Shown: piece by piece, positions 15,224-29,603 of the stretch
Numbering within the stretch: the first letter of the stretch is position 1
Layout of the letters: each line of letters starts with the position of its first letter
Origin: Chondrosia reniformis
Taxonomy: Eukaryota; Porifera; Demospongiae; Chondrillida; Chondrillidae
Direction: 5' to 3'
DNA: 64,000 nucleotides
Assembly (NCBI GenBank): GCA_947172415.1
Contig: OX359192.1
Coordinates: forward strand, 6,264,501 to 6,328,500
Notes under the pieces: generated by a model
What the model was told of the DNA's origin: nothing
The model's database searches: none
The model's input: the letters and a program-made list of their open reading frames with translations, nothing else
Made by a program: the position numbers and the translations under genes

Positions 15224-17183
15224 TTAGAATATTTGACCGGAACTTGCATACAGTATAACAGCATGGTCACGTAGGCTGTATTCCCCTTTCTGTGGACAAG
15301 GACTCTTCCTGGTGCAGAGCTTCTCTCCATAGAAAGCCTCAGCCAAAAGGTATGCTATCAATGTCACAACTGCAAGACCAACAATGGTCCACAAGTTGGC
15401 ACTAACTGGAATTGAACTGGAAATAAAGTAATTCAGGGCACCTCCAAAGGCCGCAAAAGCCCAGAATAGTCCAAATGCTTCTGTAGCAAGGTTATCTTTG
15501 CTTCCAACAATACCAAAGTAAACTGAACACATAGGGAAAGTCACAAAACCAATAAAATTGAGACATACACATGTACAGCATATACTGTATAGTTAAGCGA
15601 TTAATACTTTTGTAATATAAATGGAGCATACAGATTTACACATGTACACATGAGGCAAATAATCCCATTTTAATTAGGGCAGCCAGGGATTTCTACAATG
15701 TGTATAACATAATAAAACTATAATATACAGTATTAAAACTCAAACAGTATAGTACTCACTTAATGGTATAACATTCCAAAAGGTCACCAGTCCTGAAACA
15801 ATCGCAGCTACAAACACTACTATAACATTAGGCTGCCTCTCCCAAAATATCAGAAACAGATGGGCAGACAAGTGAAAACAAGTTATCAATATAGCAGCTG
15901 CTGTTCTAGTTGTATAGGGAGTGAATCGACCAACAGAAATACTCACTGTAAAACCAGCTACAGACCACACAGTGATGGCAAGTCCAACAAAACCAATTCC
16001 AATGCATTCAGTAATGAAGTACTATATACGTACATGTAGAACATGTGCATGTATATAGTCTAGTTGCATTTCTGATCAGACATGTGCATACCATACCCTA
16101 AACATGAAATTTATGCATGAATGTGTTCCATTCATGCATAAATAAATGTTTCCCCTCTTACAAAGTATAGGCATATGTATCTCTATTCATGAATACCAAT
16201 TAATGGTGATTCTAAGAATTGATCAGTAATCAGAGTCATGTGCATGTCTGTACCTTTGAAAATAGTCCATAAAAGAAGCCATTATCAAATCCTGCCAATA
16301 TACCTCCAAGAAGTGGAAAGACATATTGCCATTTTAGAAACAACTGTAACATTGAAATAAGTCTATTTTTCAAATCCTTTAACACTTTTTTCTTGGATTT
16401 CAAACTCAAATTTGCATCATTTGGTAGAAATATAGATAATACAACAGCAACTAAACCAAGTCCTGTTGCCGTACCAATTACCTGGTAATATGTAGCTGAA
16501 GTTATTGCTCCCAGAGTGGTTGGCTGTACACACTCAGTCTCATTTACTGTGAAGCTAGTTGAGTTAAGGAAGACTGCATCTGTGAGGAAAAAGGCTGATG
16601 AAACGGCATTACCACTGGCCATACCTAGCCTTATACTAAATACAAATATGGACTGGAAGTAGGACACATATTTGTGAGTGTTTTTCTTAACATCCCCAGG
16701 CTTGTTCTGACCAATCACACGAGCACTCTGATTAAAGTAAGTAGGACTGCCTGTATATACGAAACCGAACCCTAATCCTGACAGAATTGAACCTGGCACA
16801 AATGTATACCAAGAAGGATAGAAACAGCAAAGCGTAAAAGACATATAAGCAATACTGCCCGCTAGGATTACCAACTTCAATCCAATAAGGTCGATGACAG
16901 CAGGGCACAAGAGATTACCAATAACCCAGAAGAACCATTGAAGACCAAGTGACACAAATCCAAGGAATTCATGTAGGGAAGTTAGAGTTCCTGCTAAAGA
17001 ATAATAGCCAAAGTTACAAAACATCGCAATACTACCAACCAAAGCCACGTTACAGTAGGCCCTCCTGACGGATACAGGACGGCTGTAGCTGACCTTACAA
17101 GAGTTAGTTTCTACTTCCTCGAGTTTAGTCTCACGAGGTGTGTTCGACCCGTCGCTCAACGAAGCCATGGGTTTCTCTGACAT
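15224..17183 (-). CDS. UNC93-like MFS membrane protein, copy B (intact)
   Basis: A predicted 12-TM protein of the UNC93 branch of the major facilitator superfamily. Three exons: 16,254-17,183 (310 codons from the first ATG), 15,760-16,021 and 15,224-15,522, giving 496 aa. Family-like features are a short polar N-terminus (1-42), TM1 around 44-66, the FYPSWYTFVPGSILSGLGFGF stretch across TM4 split here as FYPSWYTF and PGSIL, and YVSYFQSIF before TM5. Two N-glycosylation sequons (N207, N214) lie in a loop before TM6. UNC93A in mammals is a poorly understood membrane protein and UNC93B1 escorts Toll-like receptors; the substrate or partner here is unknown. One codon is missing in exon 2 relative to the other copies, in frame. 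A satellite array begins 170 bp upstream of the start. Confidence 0.88.
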
Positions 17184-17355
17184 GTGTTAGCTGAATAAAA
17201 GTTAATGATTTACTGCTTCTTATTTGATAAGGTTACGAACAGGAAGCCATTTTAAAACCTACTTCTGAAAAACAAGTTTAAACCAAGTAGTTTAAAAACT
17301 CGTGGGGCTCCCGCCCACGAATGAACTGGATAAAATTAACGATGGAAAAGCTTCG
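17184..17355 (-). promoter_or_regulatory. Upstream region of UNC93-like copy B
   Basis: 172 bp between the start codon of copy B and the first satellite monomer. The first ~20 bp (GTTAGCTGAATAAAA) are shared with copies C and D; the rest is not. The promoter must lie here or within the repeats. No specific element identified. Confidence 0.35.
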
Positions 17356-18279
17356 TTAATGTACATTGAGGGCTGTAACTTAATCAAATGGAGAGATATG
17401 AAGCTAACACTTTGTGTCAGCATTCACAGACATTTATACAGCATGTCCAATGAGTTTTTGAAATTGTGATGGAACTTAAAATTTGCCCTATCTCTCACCA
17501 TACATTAACTTTGTATACCAGAATTTAATGCACATTGAGGGCTGTAACTCAATCAAATGGAGAGATATGAAGCTAACACTTTGTGTCAGCATTCACAGAC
17601 ATCTATAGAGCATGTCCAATGAGTTTTTGAAATTTAGATGGAACTTAAAATTTGCCCTATCTCTCACCATACATTAACTTTGTATACCAGAATTTAATGC
17701 ACATTGAGGGCTGTAACTCAATCAAATGGAGAGATATGAAGCTAATACTTTGTGTCAGCATTCACAGACATCTATAGAGCATGTCCAATGAGTTTTTGAA
17801 ATTTAGATGGAACTTAAAATTTGCCCTATCTCTCACCATACATTAACTTTGTATACCAGAATTTGATGCACATTGAGGGCTGTAACTCAATAAAATGGAG
17901 AGGTATGAAGGTAACACTTTGTGTCAGCATTCACAGACATCTATACAGCATGTCCAATGAGTTTTTGAAATTTAGATGGAACTTAAAATTTGCCCTATCT
18001 CTCACCATACATTAACTTTGTATACCAGAATTTAATGCACATTGAGGGCTGTAACTCAATCAAATGGAGAGATATGAAGCTAACACTTTGTGTCAGCATT
18101 CACAGACATCTATACAGCATGTCCAATGAGTTTTTGAAATTTAGATGGAACTTAAAATTTGCCCTATCTCTCACCATACATTAACTTTGTATACCAGAAT
18201 TTAATGTACATTGAGGGCTGTCACTCTATCAAATGGAGAGATATGAAGCTAAATGTTTGTGTCAGCATTCACAGACATC
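17356..18279. repeat. Satellite array, about 5.5 monomers
   Basis: 169-bp monomers starting abruptly after unique sequence at about 17,356 and ending at the junction with module M. Two successive monomers (from 17,821 and 17,990) show the exact 169-bp step. Confidence 0.95.
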
Positions 18280-19329
18280 TAATAAAACCGGCCTACTTGA
18301 AATATCGATCATAGACATTAATATCGTATAGGCGATAAATATCGAACCTCTCACTATATCTAGTTTTCTGTATCATGAAAAGTCGCTCTCCTCCCTCCAC
18401 CAAGACACATACAGGCTTTTATCCATTTGCCACAGTTTTGAGATGTATTGGAAATACTTCGTATGTGTGTAAAATTGCTTGGAACGATTCACTGGTCTGG
18501 AATTAAAGTGGAATAAATTGACGATTTCTCGAAAATAATTGGGATGAGAAAAGTCGTTCTCCTCGGCCCATCAAGACACTTACAGGACTTTTTTCGCTTT
18601 TCCCAGTTTTCAGGTGAACCACAAATACTGCCTATGTCTTTGAACTTGCTTGAAAGAATTCACTGATCTGGAAATAACGAGAAATATATTAAAAAAGGTC
18701 CTAACCACAACCGTTTTCTTTGGACAAAACTTCATATAAATAGAAGCGAAAAACCTTATATAGTAGGCCTACCTGGACACATCTCTATGGTGGTTGCGGT
18801 TCCCATAGAGGTTGGTAGCGCTTAGACTCTGAAGCTGTCTCCTAATCGGTTGGTGCCATAGAGACGTGCTCACCAATAATCCGGATTTCGGGGGGGTTCC
18901 ACGTAATGTGGGATTGGCATCTGATATCTTAGGATTCATATGAGTCGGCCATATCGAGAAGAACTGGTTCTTCTCACGCAAGTGACACCCAAAGCTCAAC
19001 TCGGCAGAGCGTTACCACCGATCCCGGCCTATGAGCGTCGTGGATGGTAGCGTTCGGTATGGTCCAACTGTTTTTCTTTGGAGTTTCGTTGGCTGTCGAT
19101 TGACGAAATTTCACTTCAACGAGATCCATATAAAATATATGGATAGATAGTACTTCAATAACAATCAAGTACTACACAGTGCATATCCCTATGTATAAAA
19201 AATTGGAAAGTATTCTAGATTTTCAGATATAGTATGGAATTTTGTCTTTCTTATAATATTAGACCTTCTAACGGTCGGCCATATATAGTATTACGCAATT
19301 TTCTCTAATAAAACAGTACATTATCTGTA
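18280..19329. repeat. Spacer module M
   Basis: Nearly identical to 1,992-3,039 (offset about 16,293). It is flanked by satellite on both sides. Confidence 0.92.
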
Positions 19330-19904
19330 GTTCTGTAACTCTATCAATTAATGGAGAGATATGAAGCTAAATCTTTGTGTCAGCATTCACAGACATCTAT
19401 AGAATATGTCCATTGGGTTTGTGAAATTTTGATGAAATTTAAAATTTGCCCTATCTCTCACCATACATTAACTTTGTATACCAGAATTTGATGCACATTG
19501 AGGGCTGTAACTCAATAAAATGGAGAGGTATGAAGGTAACACTTTGTGTCAGCATTCACAGACATCTATACAGCATGTCCAATGAGTTTTTGAAATTTAG
19601 ATGGAACTTAAAATTTGCCCTATCTCTCACCATACATTAACTTTGTATACCAGAATTTAATGCACATTGAGGGCTGTAACTCAATCAAATGGAGAGATAT
19701 GAAGCTAACACTTTGTGTCAGCATTCACAGACATCTATACAGCATGTCCAATGAGTTTTTGAAATTTAGATGGAACTTAAAATTTGCCCTATCTCTCACC
19801 ATACATTAACTTTGTATACCAGAATTTAATGTACATTGAGGGCTGTCACTCTATCAAATGGAGAGATATGAAGCTAAATGTTTGTGTCAGCATTCACAGA
19901 CATC
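19330..19904. repeat. Satellite array, about 3.4 monomers
   Basis: A short run of 169-bp monomers between two module M copies. The combination array plus module spans 1,625 bp (18,280 to 19,905) and is itself a tandem unit. Confidence 0.93.
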
Positions 19905-20954
19905 TAATAAAACCGGCCTACTTGAAATATCGATCATAGACATTAATATCGTATAGGCGATAAATATCGAACCTCTCACTATATCTAGTTTTCTGTATCA
20001 TGAAAAGTCGCTCTCCTCCCTCCACCAAGACACATACAGGCTTTTATCCATTTGCCACAGTTTTGAGATGTATTGGAAATACTTCGTATGTGTGTAAAAT
20101 TGCTTGGAACGATTCACTGGTCTGGAATTAAAGTGGAATAAATTGACGATTTCTCGAAAATAATTGGGATGAGAAAAGTCGTTCTCCTCGGCCCATCAAG
20201 ACACTTACAGGACTTTTTTCGCTTTTCCCAGTTTTCAGGTGAACCACAAATACTGCCTATGTCTTTGAACTTGCTTGAAAGAATTCACTGATCTGGAAAT
20301 AACGAGAAATATATTAAAAAAGGTCCTAACCACAACCGTTTTCTTTGGACAAAACTTCATATAAATAGAAGCGAAAAACCTTATATAGTAGGCCTACCTG
20401 GACACATCTCTATGGTGGTTGCGGTTCCCATAGAGGTTGGTAGCGCTTAGACTCTGAAGCTGTCTCCTAATCGGTTGGTGCCATAGAGACGTGCTCACCA
20501 ATAATCCGGATTTCGGGGGGGTTCCACGTAATGTGGGATTGGCATCTGATATCTTAGGATTCATATGAGTCGGCCATATCGAGAAGAACTGGTTCTTCTC
20601 ACGCAAGTGACACCCAAAGCTCAACTCGGCAGAGCGTTACCACCGATCCCGGCCTATGAGCGTCGTGGATGGTAGCGTTCGGTATGGTCCAACTGTTTTT
20701 CTTTGGAGTTTCGTTGGCTGTCGATTGACGAAATTTCACTTCAACGAGATCCATATAAAATATATGGATAGATAGTACTTCAATAACAATCAAGTACTAC
20801 ACAGTGCATATCCCTATGTATAAAAAATTGGAAAGTATTCTAGATTTTCAGATATAGTATGGAATTTTGTCTTTCTTATAATATTAGACCTTCTAACGGT
20901 CGGCCATATATAGTATTACGCAATTTTCTCTAACAAAACAGTACATTATCTGTA
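19905..20954. repeat. Spacer module M
   Basis: Near-identical to 18,280-19,329, offset 1,625 bp. Confidence 0.92.
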
Positions 20955-23900
20955 GTTCTGTAACTCTATCAATTAATGGAGAGATATGAAGCTAAATCTT
21001 TGTGTCAGCATTCACAGACATCTATAGAATATGTCCATTGGGTTTGTGAAATTTTGATGAAATTTAAAATTTGCCCTATCTCTCACCATACATTAACTTT
21101 GTATACCAGAATTTAATGTACATTGAAGGCTGTCACTCTATCAAATGGAGAGATATGAAGCTAAATCTTTGTGTCAGCATTCACAGACATCTATAGAATA
21201 TGTCCAATGGCTTTGTGAAATTTTGATGAAATTTAAAATTTGCCCTATCTCTCACCATACATTAACTTTGTATACCAGAATTTAATGTACATTGAAGGCT
21301 GTCACTCTATCAAATGGAGAGATATGAAGCTAACACTTTATTTGTGTCAGCATTCACAGACATCTATAGAGCATGTCCAATGAGTTTTTGAAATTTACAT
21401 GGAACTTAAAATTTGCCCTATCTCTCACCATACATTAACTTTATACCAGAATTTAATGCACATTGAGGACTGTAACTCAATAAAATGGAGAGGTATGAAG
21501 GTAACACTTTGTGTCAGCATTCACAGACATCTATAGAGCATGTCCAATGAGTTTTTGAAATTTAGATGGAACTTAAAATTTGCCCTATCTCTCACCATAC
21601 ATTAACTTTGTATACCAGAATTTAATGTACATTGAAGGCTGTCACTCTATCAAATGGAGAGATATGAAGCTAAATCTTTGTGTCAGCATTCACAGACATC
21701 TATAGAATATGTCCAATGGCTTTGTGAAATTTTGATGAAATTTAAAATTTGCCCTATCTCTCACCATACATTAACTTTGTATACCAGAATTTAATGTACA
21801 TTGAAGGCTGTCACTCTATCAAATGGAGAGATATGAAGCTAACACTTTGTGTCAGCATTCACAGACATCTATAGAGCATGTCCAATGAGTTTTTGAAATT
21901 TACATGGAACTTAAAATTTGCCCTATCTCTCACCATACATTAACTTTATACCAGAATTTAATGCACATTGAGGACTGTAACTCAATAAAATGGAGAGGTA
22001 TGAAGGTAACACTTTGTGTCAGCATTCACAGACATCTATAGAATATGTCCAATGGCTTTGTGAAATTTTGATGAAATTTAAAATTTGCCCTATCTCTCAC
22101 CATACATTAACTTTGTATACCAGAATTTAATGTACATTGAAGGCTGTCACTCTATCAAATGGAGAGATATGAAGCTAACACTTTGTGTCAGCATTCACAG
22201 ACATCTATAGAGCATGTCCAATGAGTTTTTGAAATTTACATGGAACTTAAAATTTGCCCTATCTCTCACCATACATTAACTTTATACCAGAATTTAATGC
22301 ACATTGAGGACTGTAACTCAATAAAATGGAGAGGTATGAAGGTAACACTTTGTGTCAGCATTCACAGACATCTATAGAACATGTCTAAAGTGTTTTTGAA
22401 ATTTAGATGGAACTTAAAATTTGCCCTATCTCTCACCATACATTAACTTTATACCAGAATTTAATGCACATTGAGGACTGTAACTCAATAAAATGGAGAG
22501 GTATGAAGGTAACACTTTGTGTCAGCATTCACAGACATCTATAGAGCATGTCTAAAGTGTTTTTGAAATTTAGATGGAACTTAAAATTTGCCCTATCTCT
22601 CACCATACATTAACTTTGTATACCAGAATTTAATGTACATTGAAGGCTGTCACTCTATCAAATGGAGAGATATGAAGCTAACACTTTGTGTCAGCATTCA
22701 CAGACATCTATAGAGCATGTCCAATGAGTTTTTGAAATTTAGATGGAACTTAAAATTTGCCCTATCTCTCACCATACATTAACTTTATACCAGAATTTAA
22801 TGCACATTGAGGACTGTAACTCAATAAAATGGAGAGGTATAAAGGTAACACTTTGTGTCAGCATTCACAGACATCTATAGAGCATGTCTAAAGTGTTTTT
22901 GAAATTTAGATGGAACTTAAAATTTGCCCTATCTCTCACCATACATTAACTTTGTATACCAGAATTTAATGCACATTGAGGGCTGTAACTCAATCAAATG
23001 GAGAGATATGAAGCTAACACTTTGTGTCAGCATTCACAGACATCTATAGAGCATGTCCAATGAGTTTTTGAAATTTAGATGGAACTTAAAATTTGCCCTA
23101 TCTCTCACCATACATTAACTTTGTATACCAGAATTTAATGCACATTGAGGGCTGTAACTCAATCAAATGGAGAGATATGAAGCTAACACTTTGTGTCAGC
23201 ATTCACAGACATCTATAGAGCATGTCCAATGAGTTTTTGAAATTTACATGGAACTTAAAATTTGCCCTATCTCTCACCATACATTAACTTTGTATACCAG
23301 AATTTAATGCACATTGAGGGCTGTAACTCAATCAAATGGAGAGATATGAAGCTAACACTTTGTGTCAGCATTCACAGACATCTATAGAGCATGTCCAATG
23401 AGTTTTTGAAATTTAGATGGAACTTAAAATTTGCCCTATCTCTCACCATACATTAACTTTGTATACCAGAATTTAATGTACATTGAAGGCTGTCACTCTA
23501 TCAAATGGAGAGATATGAAGCTAAATCTTTGTGTCAGCATTCACAGACATCTATAGAGCATGTCCAATGGCTTTGTGAAATTTTGATGAAATTTAAAATT
23601 TGCCCTATCTCTCACCATACATTAACTTTGTATACCAGAATTTAATGTACATTGAAGGCTGTCACTCTATCAAATGGAGAGATATGAAGCTAACACTTTG
23701 TGTCAGCATTCACAGACATCTATAGAGCATGTCCAATGAGTTTTTGAAATTTACATGGAACTTAAAATTTGCCCTATCTCTCACCATACATTAACTTTAT
23801 ACCAGAATTTAATGCACATTGAGGACTGTAACTCAATAAAATGGAGAGGTATGAAGGTAACACTTTGTGTCAGCATTCACAGACATCTATAGAATATGTC

Positions 23901-26900
23901 CAATGGCTTTGTGAAATTTTGATGAAATTTAAAATTTGCCCTATCTCTCACCATACATTAACTTTGTATACCAGAATTTAATGTACATTGAAGGCTGTCA
24001 CTCTATCAAATGGAGAGATATGAAGCTAACACTTTGTGTCAGCATTCACAGACATCTATAGAGCATGTCCAATGAGTTTTTGAAATTTACATGGAACTTA
24101 AAATTTGCCCTATCTCTCACCATACATTAACTTTATACCAGAATTTAATGCACATTGAGGACTGTAACTCAATAAAATGGAGAGGTATGAAGGTAACACT
24201 TTGTGTCAGCATTCACAGACATCTATAGAACATGTCTAAAGTGTTTTTGAAATTTAGATGGAACTTAAAATTTGCCCTATCTCTCACCATACATTAACTT
24301 TATACCAGAATTTAATGCACATTGAGGACTGTAACTCAATAAAATGGAGAGGTATGAAGGTAACACTTTGTGTCAGCATTCACAGACATCTATAGAATAT
24401 GTCCAATGGCTTTGTGAAATTTTGATGAAATTTAAAATTTGCCCTATCTCTCACCATACATTAACTTTGTATACCAGAATTTAATGTACATTGAAGGCTG
24501 TCACTCTATCAAATGGAGAGATATGAAGCTAACACTTTGTGTCAGCATTCACAGACATCTATAGAGCATGTCCAATGAGTTTTTGAAATTTACATGGAAC
24601 TTAAAATTTGCCCTATCTCTCACCATACATTAACTTTATACCAGAATTTAATGCACATTGAGGACTGTAACTCAATAAAATGGAGAGGTATGAAGGTAAC
24701 ACTTTGTGTCAGCATTCACAGACATCTATAGAATATGTCCAATGGCTTTGTGAAATTTTGATGAAATTTAAAATTTGCCCTATCTCTCACCATACATTAA
24801 CTTTGTATACCAGAATTTAATGCACATTGAAGGCTGTCACTCTATCAAATGGAGAGATATGAAGCTAACACTTTGTGTCAGCATTCACAGACATCTATAG
24901 AGCATGTCCAATGAGTTTTTGAAATTTACATGGAACTTAAAATTTGCCCTATCTCTCACCATACATTAACTTTATACCAGAATTTAATGCACATTGAGGA
25001 CTGTAACTCAATAAAATGGAGAGGTATGAAGGTAACACTTTGTGTCAGCATTCACAGACATCTATAGAATATGTCCAATGGCTTTGTGAAATTTTGATGA
25101 AATTTAAAATTTGCCCTATCTCTCACCATACATTAACTTTGTATACCAGAATTTAATGTACATTGAAGGCTGTCACTCTATCAAATGGAGAGATATGAAG
25201 CTAACACTTTGTGTCAGCATTCACAGACATCTATAGAGCATGTCCAATGAGTTTTTGAAATTTACATGGAACTTAAAATTTGCCCTATCTCTCACCATAC
25301 ATTAACTTTATACCAGAATTTAATGCACATTGAGGACTGTAACTCAATAAAATGGAGAGGTATGAAGGTAACACTTTGTGTCAGCATTCACAGACATCTA
25401 TAGAACATGTCTAAAGTGTTTTTGAAATTTAGATGGAACTTAAAATTTGCCCTATCTCTCACCATACATTAACTTTATACCAGAATTTAATGCACATTGA
25501 GGACTGTAACTCAATAAAATGGAGAGGTATGAAGGTAACACTTTGTGTCAGCATTCACAGACATCTATAGAGCATGTCTAAAGTGTTTTTGAAATTTAGA
25601 TGGAACTTAAAATTTGCCCTATCTCTCACCATACATTAACTTTGTATACCAGAATTTAATGTACATTGAAGGCTGTCACTCTATCAAATGGAGAGATATG
25701 AAGCTAACACTTTGTGTCAGCATTCACAGACATCTATAGAGCATGTCCAATGAGTTTTTGAAATTTAGATGGAACTTAAAATTTGCCCTATCTCTCACCA
25801 TACATTAACTTTATACCAGAATTTAATGCACATTGAGGACTGTAACTCAATAAAATGGAGAGGTATGAAGGTAACACTTTGTGTCAGCATTCACAGACAT
25901 CTATAGAGCATGTCTAAAGTGTTTTTGAAATTTAGATGGAACTTAAAATTTGCCCTATCTCTCACCATACATTAACTTTGTATACCAGAATTTAATGCAC
26001 ATTGAGGGCTGTAACTCAATCAAATGGAGAGATATGAAGCTAACACTTTGTGTCAGCATTCACAGACATCTATAGAGCATGTCCAATGAGTTTTTGAAAT
26101 TTAGATGGAACTTAAAATTTGCTCTATCTCTCACCATACATTAACTTTGTATACCAGAATTTAATGCACATTGAGGGCTGTAACTCAATCAAATGGAGAG
26201 ATATGAAGCTAACACTTTGTGTCAGCATTCACAGACATCTATAGAGCATGTCCAATGAGTTTTTGAAATTTACATGGAACTTAAAATTTGCCCTATCTCT
26301 CACCATACATTAACTTTGTATACCAGAATTTAATGCACATTGAGGGCTGTAACTCAATCAAATGGAGAGATATGAAGCTAACACTTTGTGTCAGCATTCA
26401 CAGACATCTATAGAGCATGTCCAATGAGTTTTTGAAATTTAGATGGAACTTAAAATTTGCCCTATCTCTCACCATACATTAACTTTGTATACCAGAATTT
26501 AATGCACATTGAGGGCTGTAACTCAATCAAATGGAGAGATATGAAGCTAACACTTTGTGTCAGCATTCACAGACATCTATACAGCATGTCCAATGAGTTT
26601 TTGAAATTTAGATGGAACTTAAAATTTGCCCTATCTCTCACCATACATTAACTTTGTATACCAGAATTTAATGCACATTGAGGGCTGTAACTCAATAAAA
26701 TGGAGAGATATGAAGCTAACACTTTGTGTCAGCATTCACAGACATCTATAGAGCATGTCCAATGAGTTTTTGAAATTTAGATGGAACTTAAAATTTGCCC
26801 TATCTCTCACCATACATTAACTTTGTATACCAGAATTTAATGCACATTGAGGGCTGTAACTCAATCAAATGGAGAGATATGAAGCTAACACTTTGTGTCA

Positions 26901-29603
26901 GCATTCACAGACATCTATAGAGCATGTCCAATGAGTTTTTGAAATTTAGATGGAACTTAAAATTTGCCCTATCTCTCACCATACATTAACTTTGTATACC
27001 AGAATTTAATGCACATTGAGGGCTGTAACTCAATCAAATGGAGAGATATGAAGCTAACACTTTGTGTCAGCATTCACAGACATCTATAGAGCATGTCCAA
27101 TGAGTTTTTGAAATTTAGATGGAACTTAAAATTTGCCCTATCTCTCACCATACATTAACTTTGTATACCAGAATTTAATGTACATTGAAGGCTGTCACTC
27201 TATCAAATGGAGAGATATGAAGCTAACACTTTGTGTCAGCATTCACAGACATCTATAGAGCATGTCCAATGAGTTTTTGAAATTTAGATGGAACTTAAAA
27301 TTTGCCCTATCTCTCACCATACATTAACTTTGTATACCAGAATTTAATGCACATTGAGGGCTGTAACTCAATCAAATGGAGAGATATGAAGCTAACACTT
27401 TGTGTCAGCATTCACAGACATCTATAGAGCATGTCCAATGAGTTTTTGAAATTTAGATGGAACTTAAAATTTGCCCTATCTCTCACCATACATTAACTTT
27501 ATACCAGAATTTAATGCACATTGAGGACTGTAACTCAATAAAATGGAGAGGTATGAAGGTAACACTTTGTGTCAGCATTCACAGACATCTATAGAGCATG
27601 TCTAAAGTGTTTTTGAAATTTAGATGGAACTTAAAATTTGCCCTATCTCTCACCATACATTAACTTTATACCAGAATTTAATGCACATTGAGGACTGTAA
27701 CTCAATAAAATGGAGAGGTATGAAGGTAACACTTTGTGTCAGCATTCACAGACATCTATAGAGCATGTCCAATGAGTTTTTGAAATTTAGATGGAACTTA
27801 AAATTTGCCCTATCTCTCACCATACATTAACTTTGTATACCAGAATTTAATGTACATTGAAGGCTGTCACTCTATCAAATGGAGAGATATGAAGCTAACA
27901 CTTTGTGTCAGCATTCACAGACATCTATAGAGCATGTCCAATGAGTTTTTGAAATTTAGATGGAACTTAAAATTTGCCCTATCTCTCACCATACATTAAC
28001 TTTATACCAGAATTTAATGCACATTGAGGACTGTAACTCAATAAAATGGAGAGGTATGAAGCTAACACTTTGTGTCAGCATTCACAGACATCTATAGAGC
28101 ATGTCTAAAGTGTTTTTGAAATTTAGATGGAACTTAAAATTTGCCCTATCTCTCACCATACATTAACTTTATACCAGAATTTAATGCACATTGAGGACTG
28201 TAACTCAATAAAATGGAGAGGTATGAAGGTAACACTTTGTGTCAGCATTCACAGACATCTATAGAGCATGTCCAATGAGTTTTTGAAATTTAGATGGAAC
28301 TTAAAATTTGCCCTATCTCTCACCATACATTAACTTTGTATACCAGAATTTAATGTACATTGAAGGCTGTCACTCTATCAAATGGAGAGATATGAAGCTA
28401 ACACTTTGTGTCAGCATTCACAGACATCTATACAGCATGTCCAATGAGTTTTTGAAATTTAGATGAAACTTAAAATTTGCCCTATCTCTCACCATACATT
28501 AACTTTATACCAGAATTTAATGCACATTGAGGACTGTAACTCAATAAAATGGAGAGGTATGAAGGTAACACTTTGTGTCAGCATTCACAGACATCTATAG
28601 AGCATGTCTAAAGTGTTTTTGAAATTTAGATGGAACTTAAAATTTGCCCTATCTCTCACCATACATTAACTTTATACCAGAATTTAATGCACATTGAGGG
28701 CTGTAACTCAATAAAATGGAGAGGTATGAAGGTAACACTTTGTGTCAGCATTCACAGACATCTATAGAGCATGTCCAATGAGTTTTTGAAATTTAGATGG
28801 AACTTAAAATTTGCCCTATCTCTCACCATACATTAACTTTGTATACCAGAATTTAATGCACATTGAGGGCTGTAACTCAATCAAATGGAGAGATATGAAG
28901 CTAACACTTTGTGTCAGCATTCACAGACATCTATAGAGCATGTCCAATGAGTTTGTGAAATTTAGATGGAACTTAAAATTTGCCCTATCTCTCACCATAC
29001 ATTAACTTTATACCAGAATTTAATGCACATTGAGGACTGTAACTCAATAAAATGGAGAGGTATGAAGGTAACACTTTGTGTCAGCATTCACAGACATCTA
29101 TAGAGCATGTCTAAAGTGTTTTTGAAATTTAGATGGAACTTAAAATTTGCCCTATCTCTCACCATACATTAACTTTATACCAGAATTTAATGCACATTGA
29201 GGACTGTAACTCAATCAAATGGAGAGGTATGAAGGTAACACTTTGTGTCAGCATTCACAGACATCTATAGAGCATGTCCAATGAGTTTTTGAAATTTAGA
29301 TGGAACTTAAAATTTGCCCTATCTCTCACCATACATTAACTTTGTATACCAGAATTTAATGTACATTGAAGGCTGTCACTCTATCAAATGGAGAGATATG
29401 AAGCTAACACTTTGTGTCAGCATTCACAGACATCTATACAGCATGTCCAATGAGTTTTTGAAATTTAGATGGAACTTAAAATTTGCCCTATCTCTCACCA
29501 TACATTAACTTTGTATACCAGAATTTAATGTACATTGAGGGCTGTCACTCTATCAAATGGAGAGATATGAAGCTAAATGTTTGTGTCAGCATTCACAGAC
29601 ATC
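20955..29603. repeat. Main satellite array, ~51 monomers with higher-order structure
   Basis: About 8.65 kb of uninterrupted 169/167-bp monomers. Diagnostic variants alternate: a monomer with AGGCTGTCACTCTATC and TTTACATGGAAC is followed by one with GGACTGTAACTCAATA, GGTATGAAGGTAAC and AGAATATGTCC, making a 336-bp dimer. The GAATATGTCC mark recurs at 24,395, 24,731 and 25,067 (336-bp steps) and at 21,705 and 22,041. Longer blocks of 7-11 monomers are also repeated. No ORF longer than 64 codons exists, and the unit is not a multiple of 3. Confidence 0.95.

Noticed and set aside
17821-18184. Repeated 64-codon ORFs in satellite monomers (also at 1,697, 19,446, 26,457, 29,314)
   Set aside because: They arise because one monomer frame is open; the unit is 169 or 167 bp, not a multiple of 3, and the frame is lost in most subtypes. 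No known domain.
20955-29603. CRISPR-like repeat array
   Set aside because: Units are 167-169 bp and contiguous with no unique spacers, and the context is animal DNA. This is satellite.
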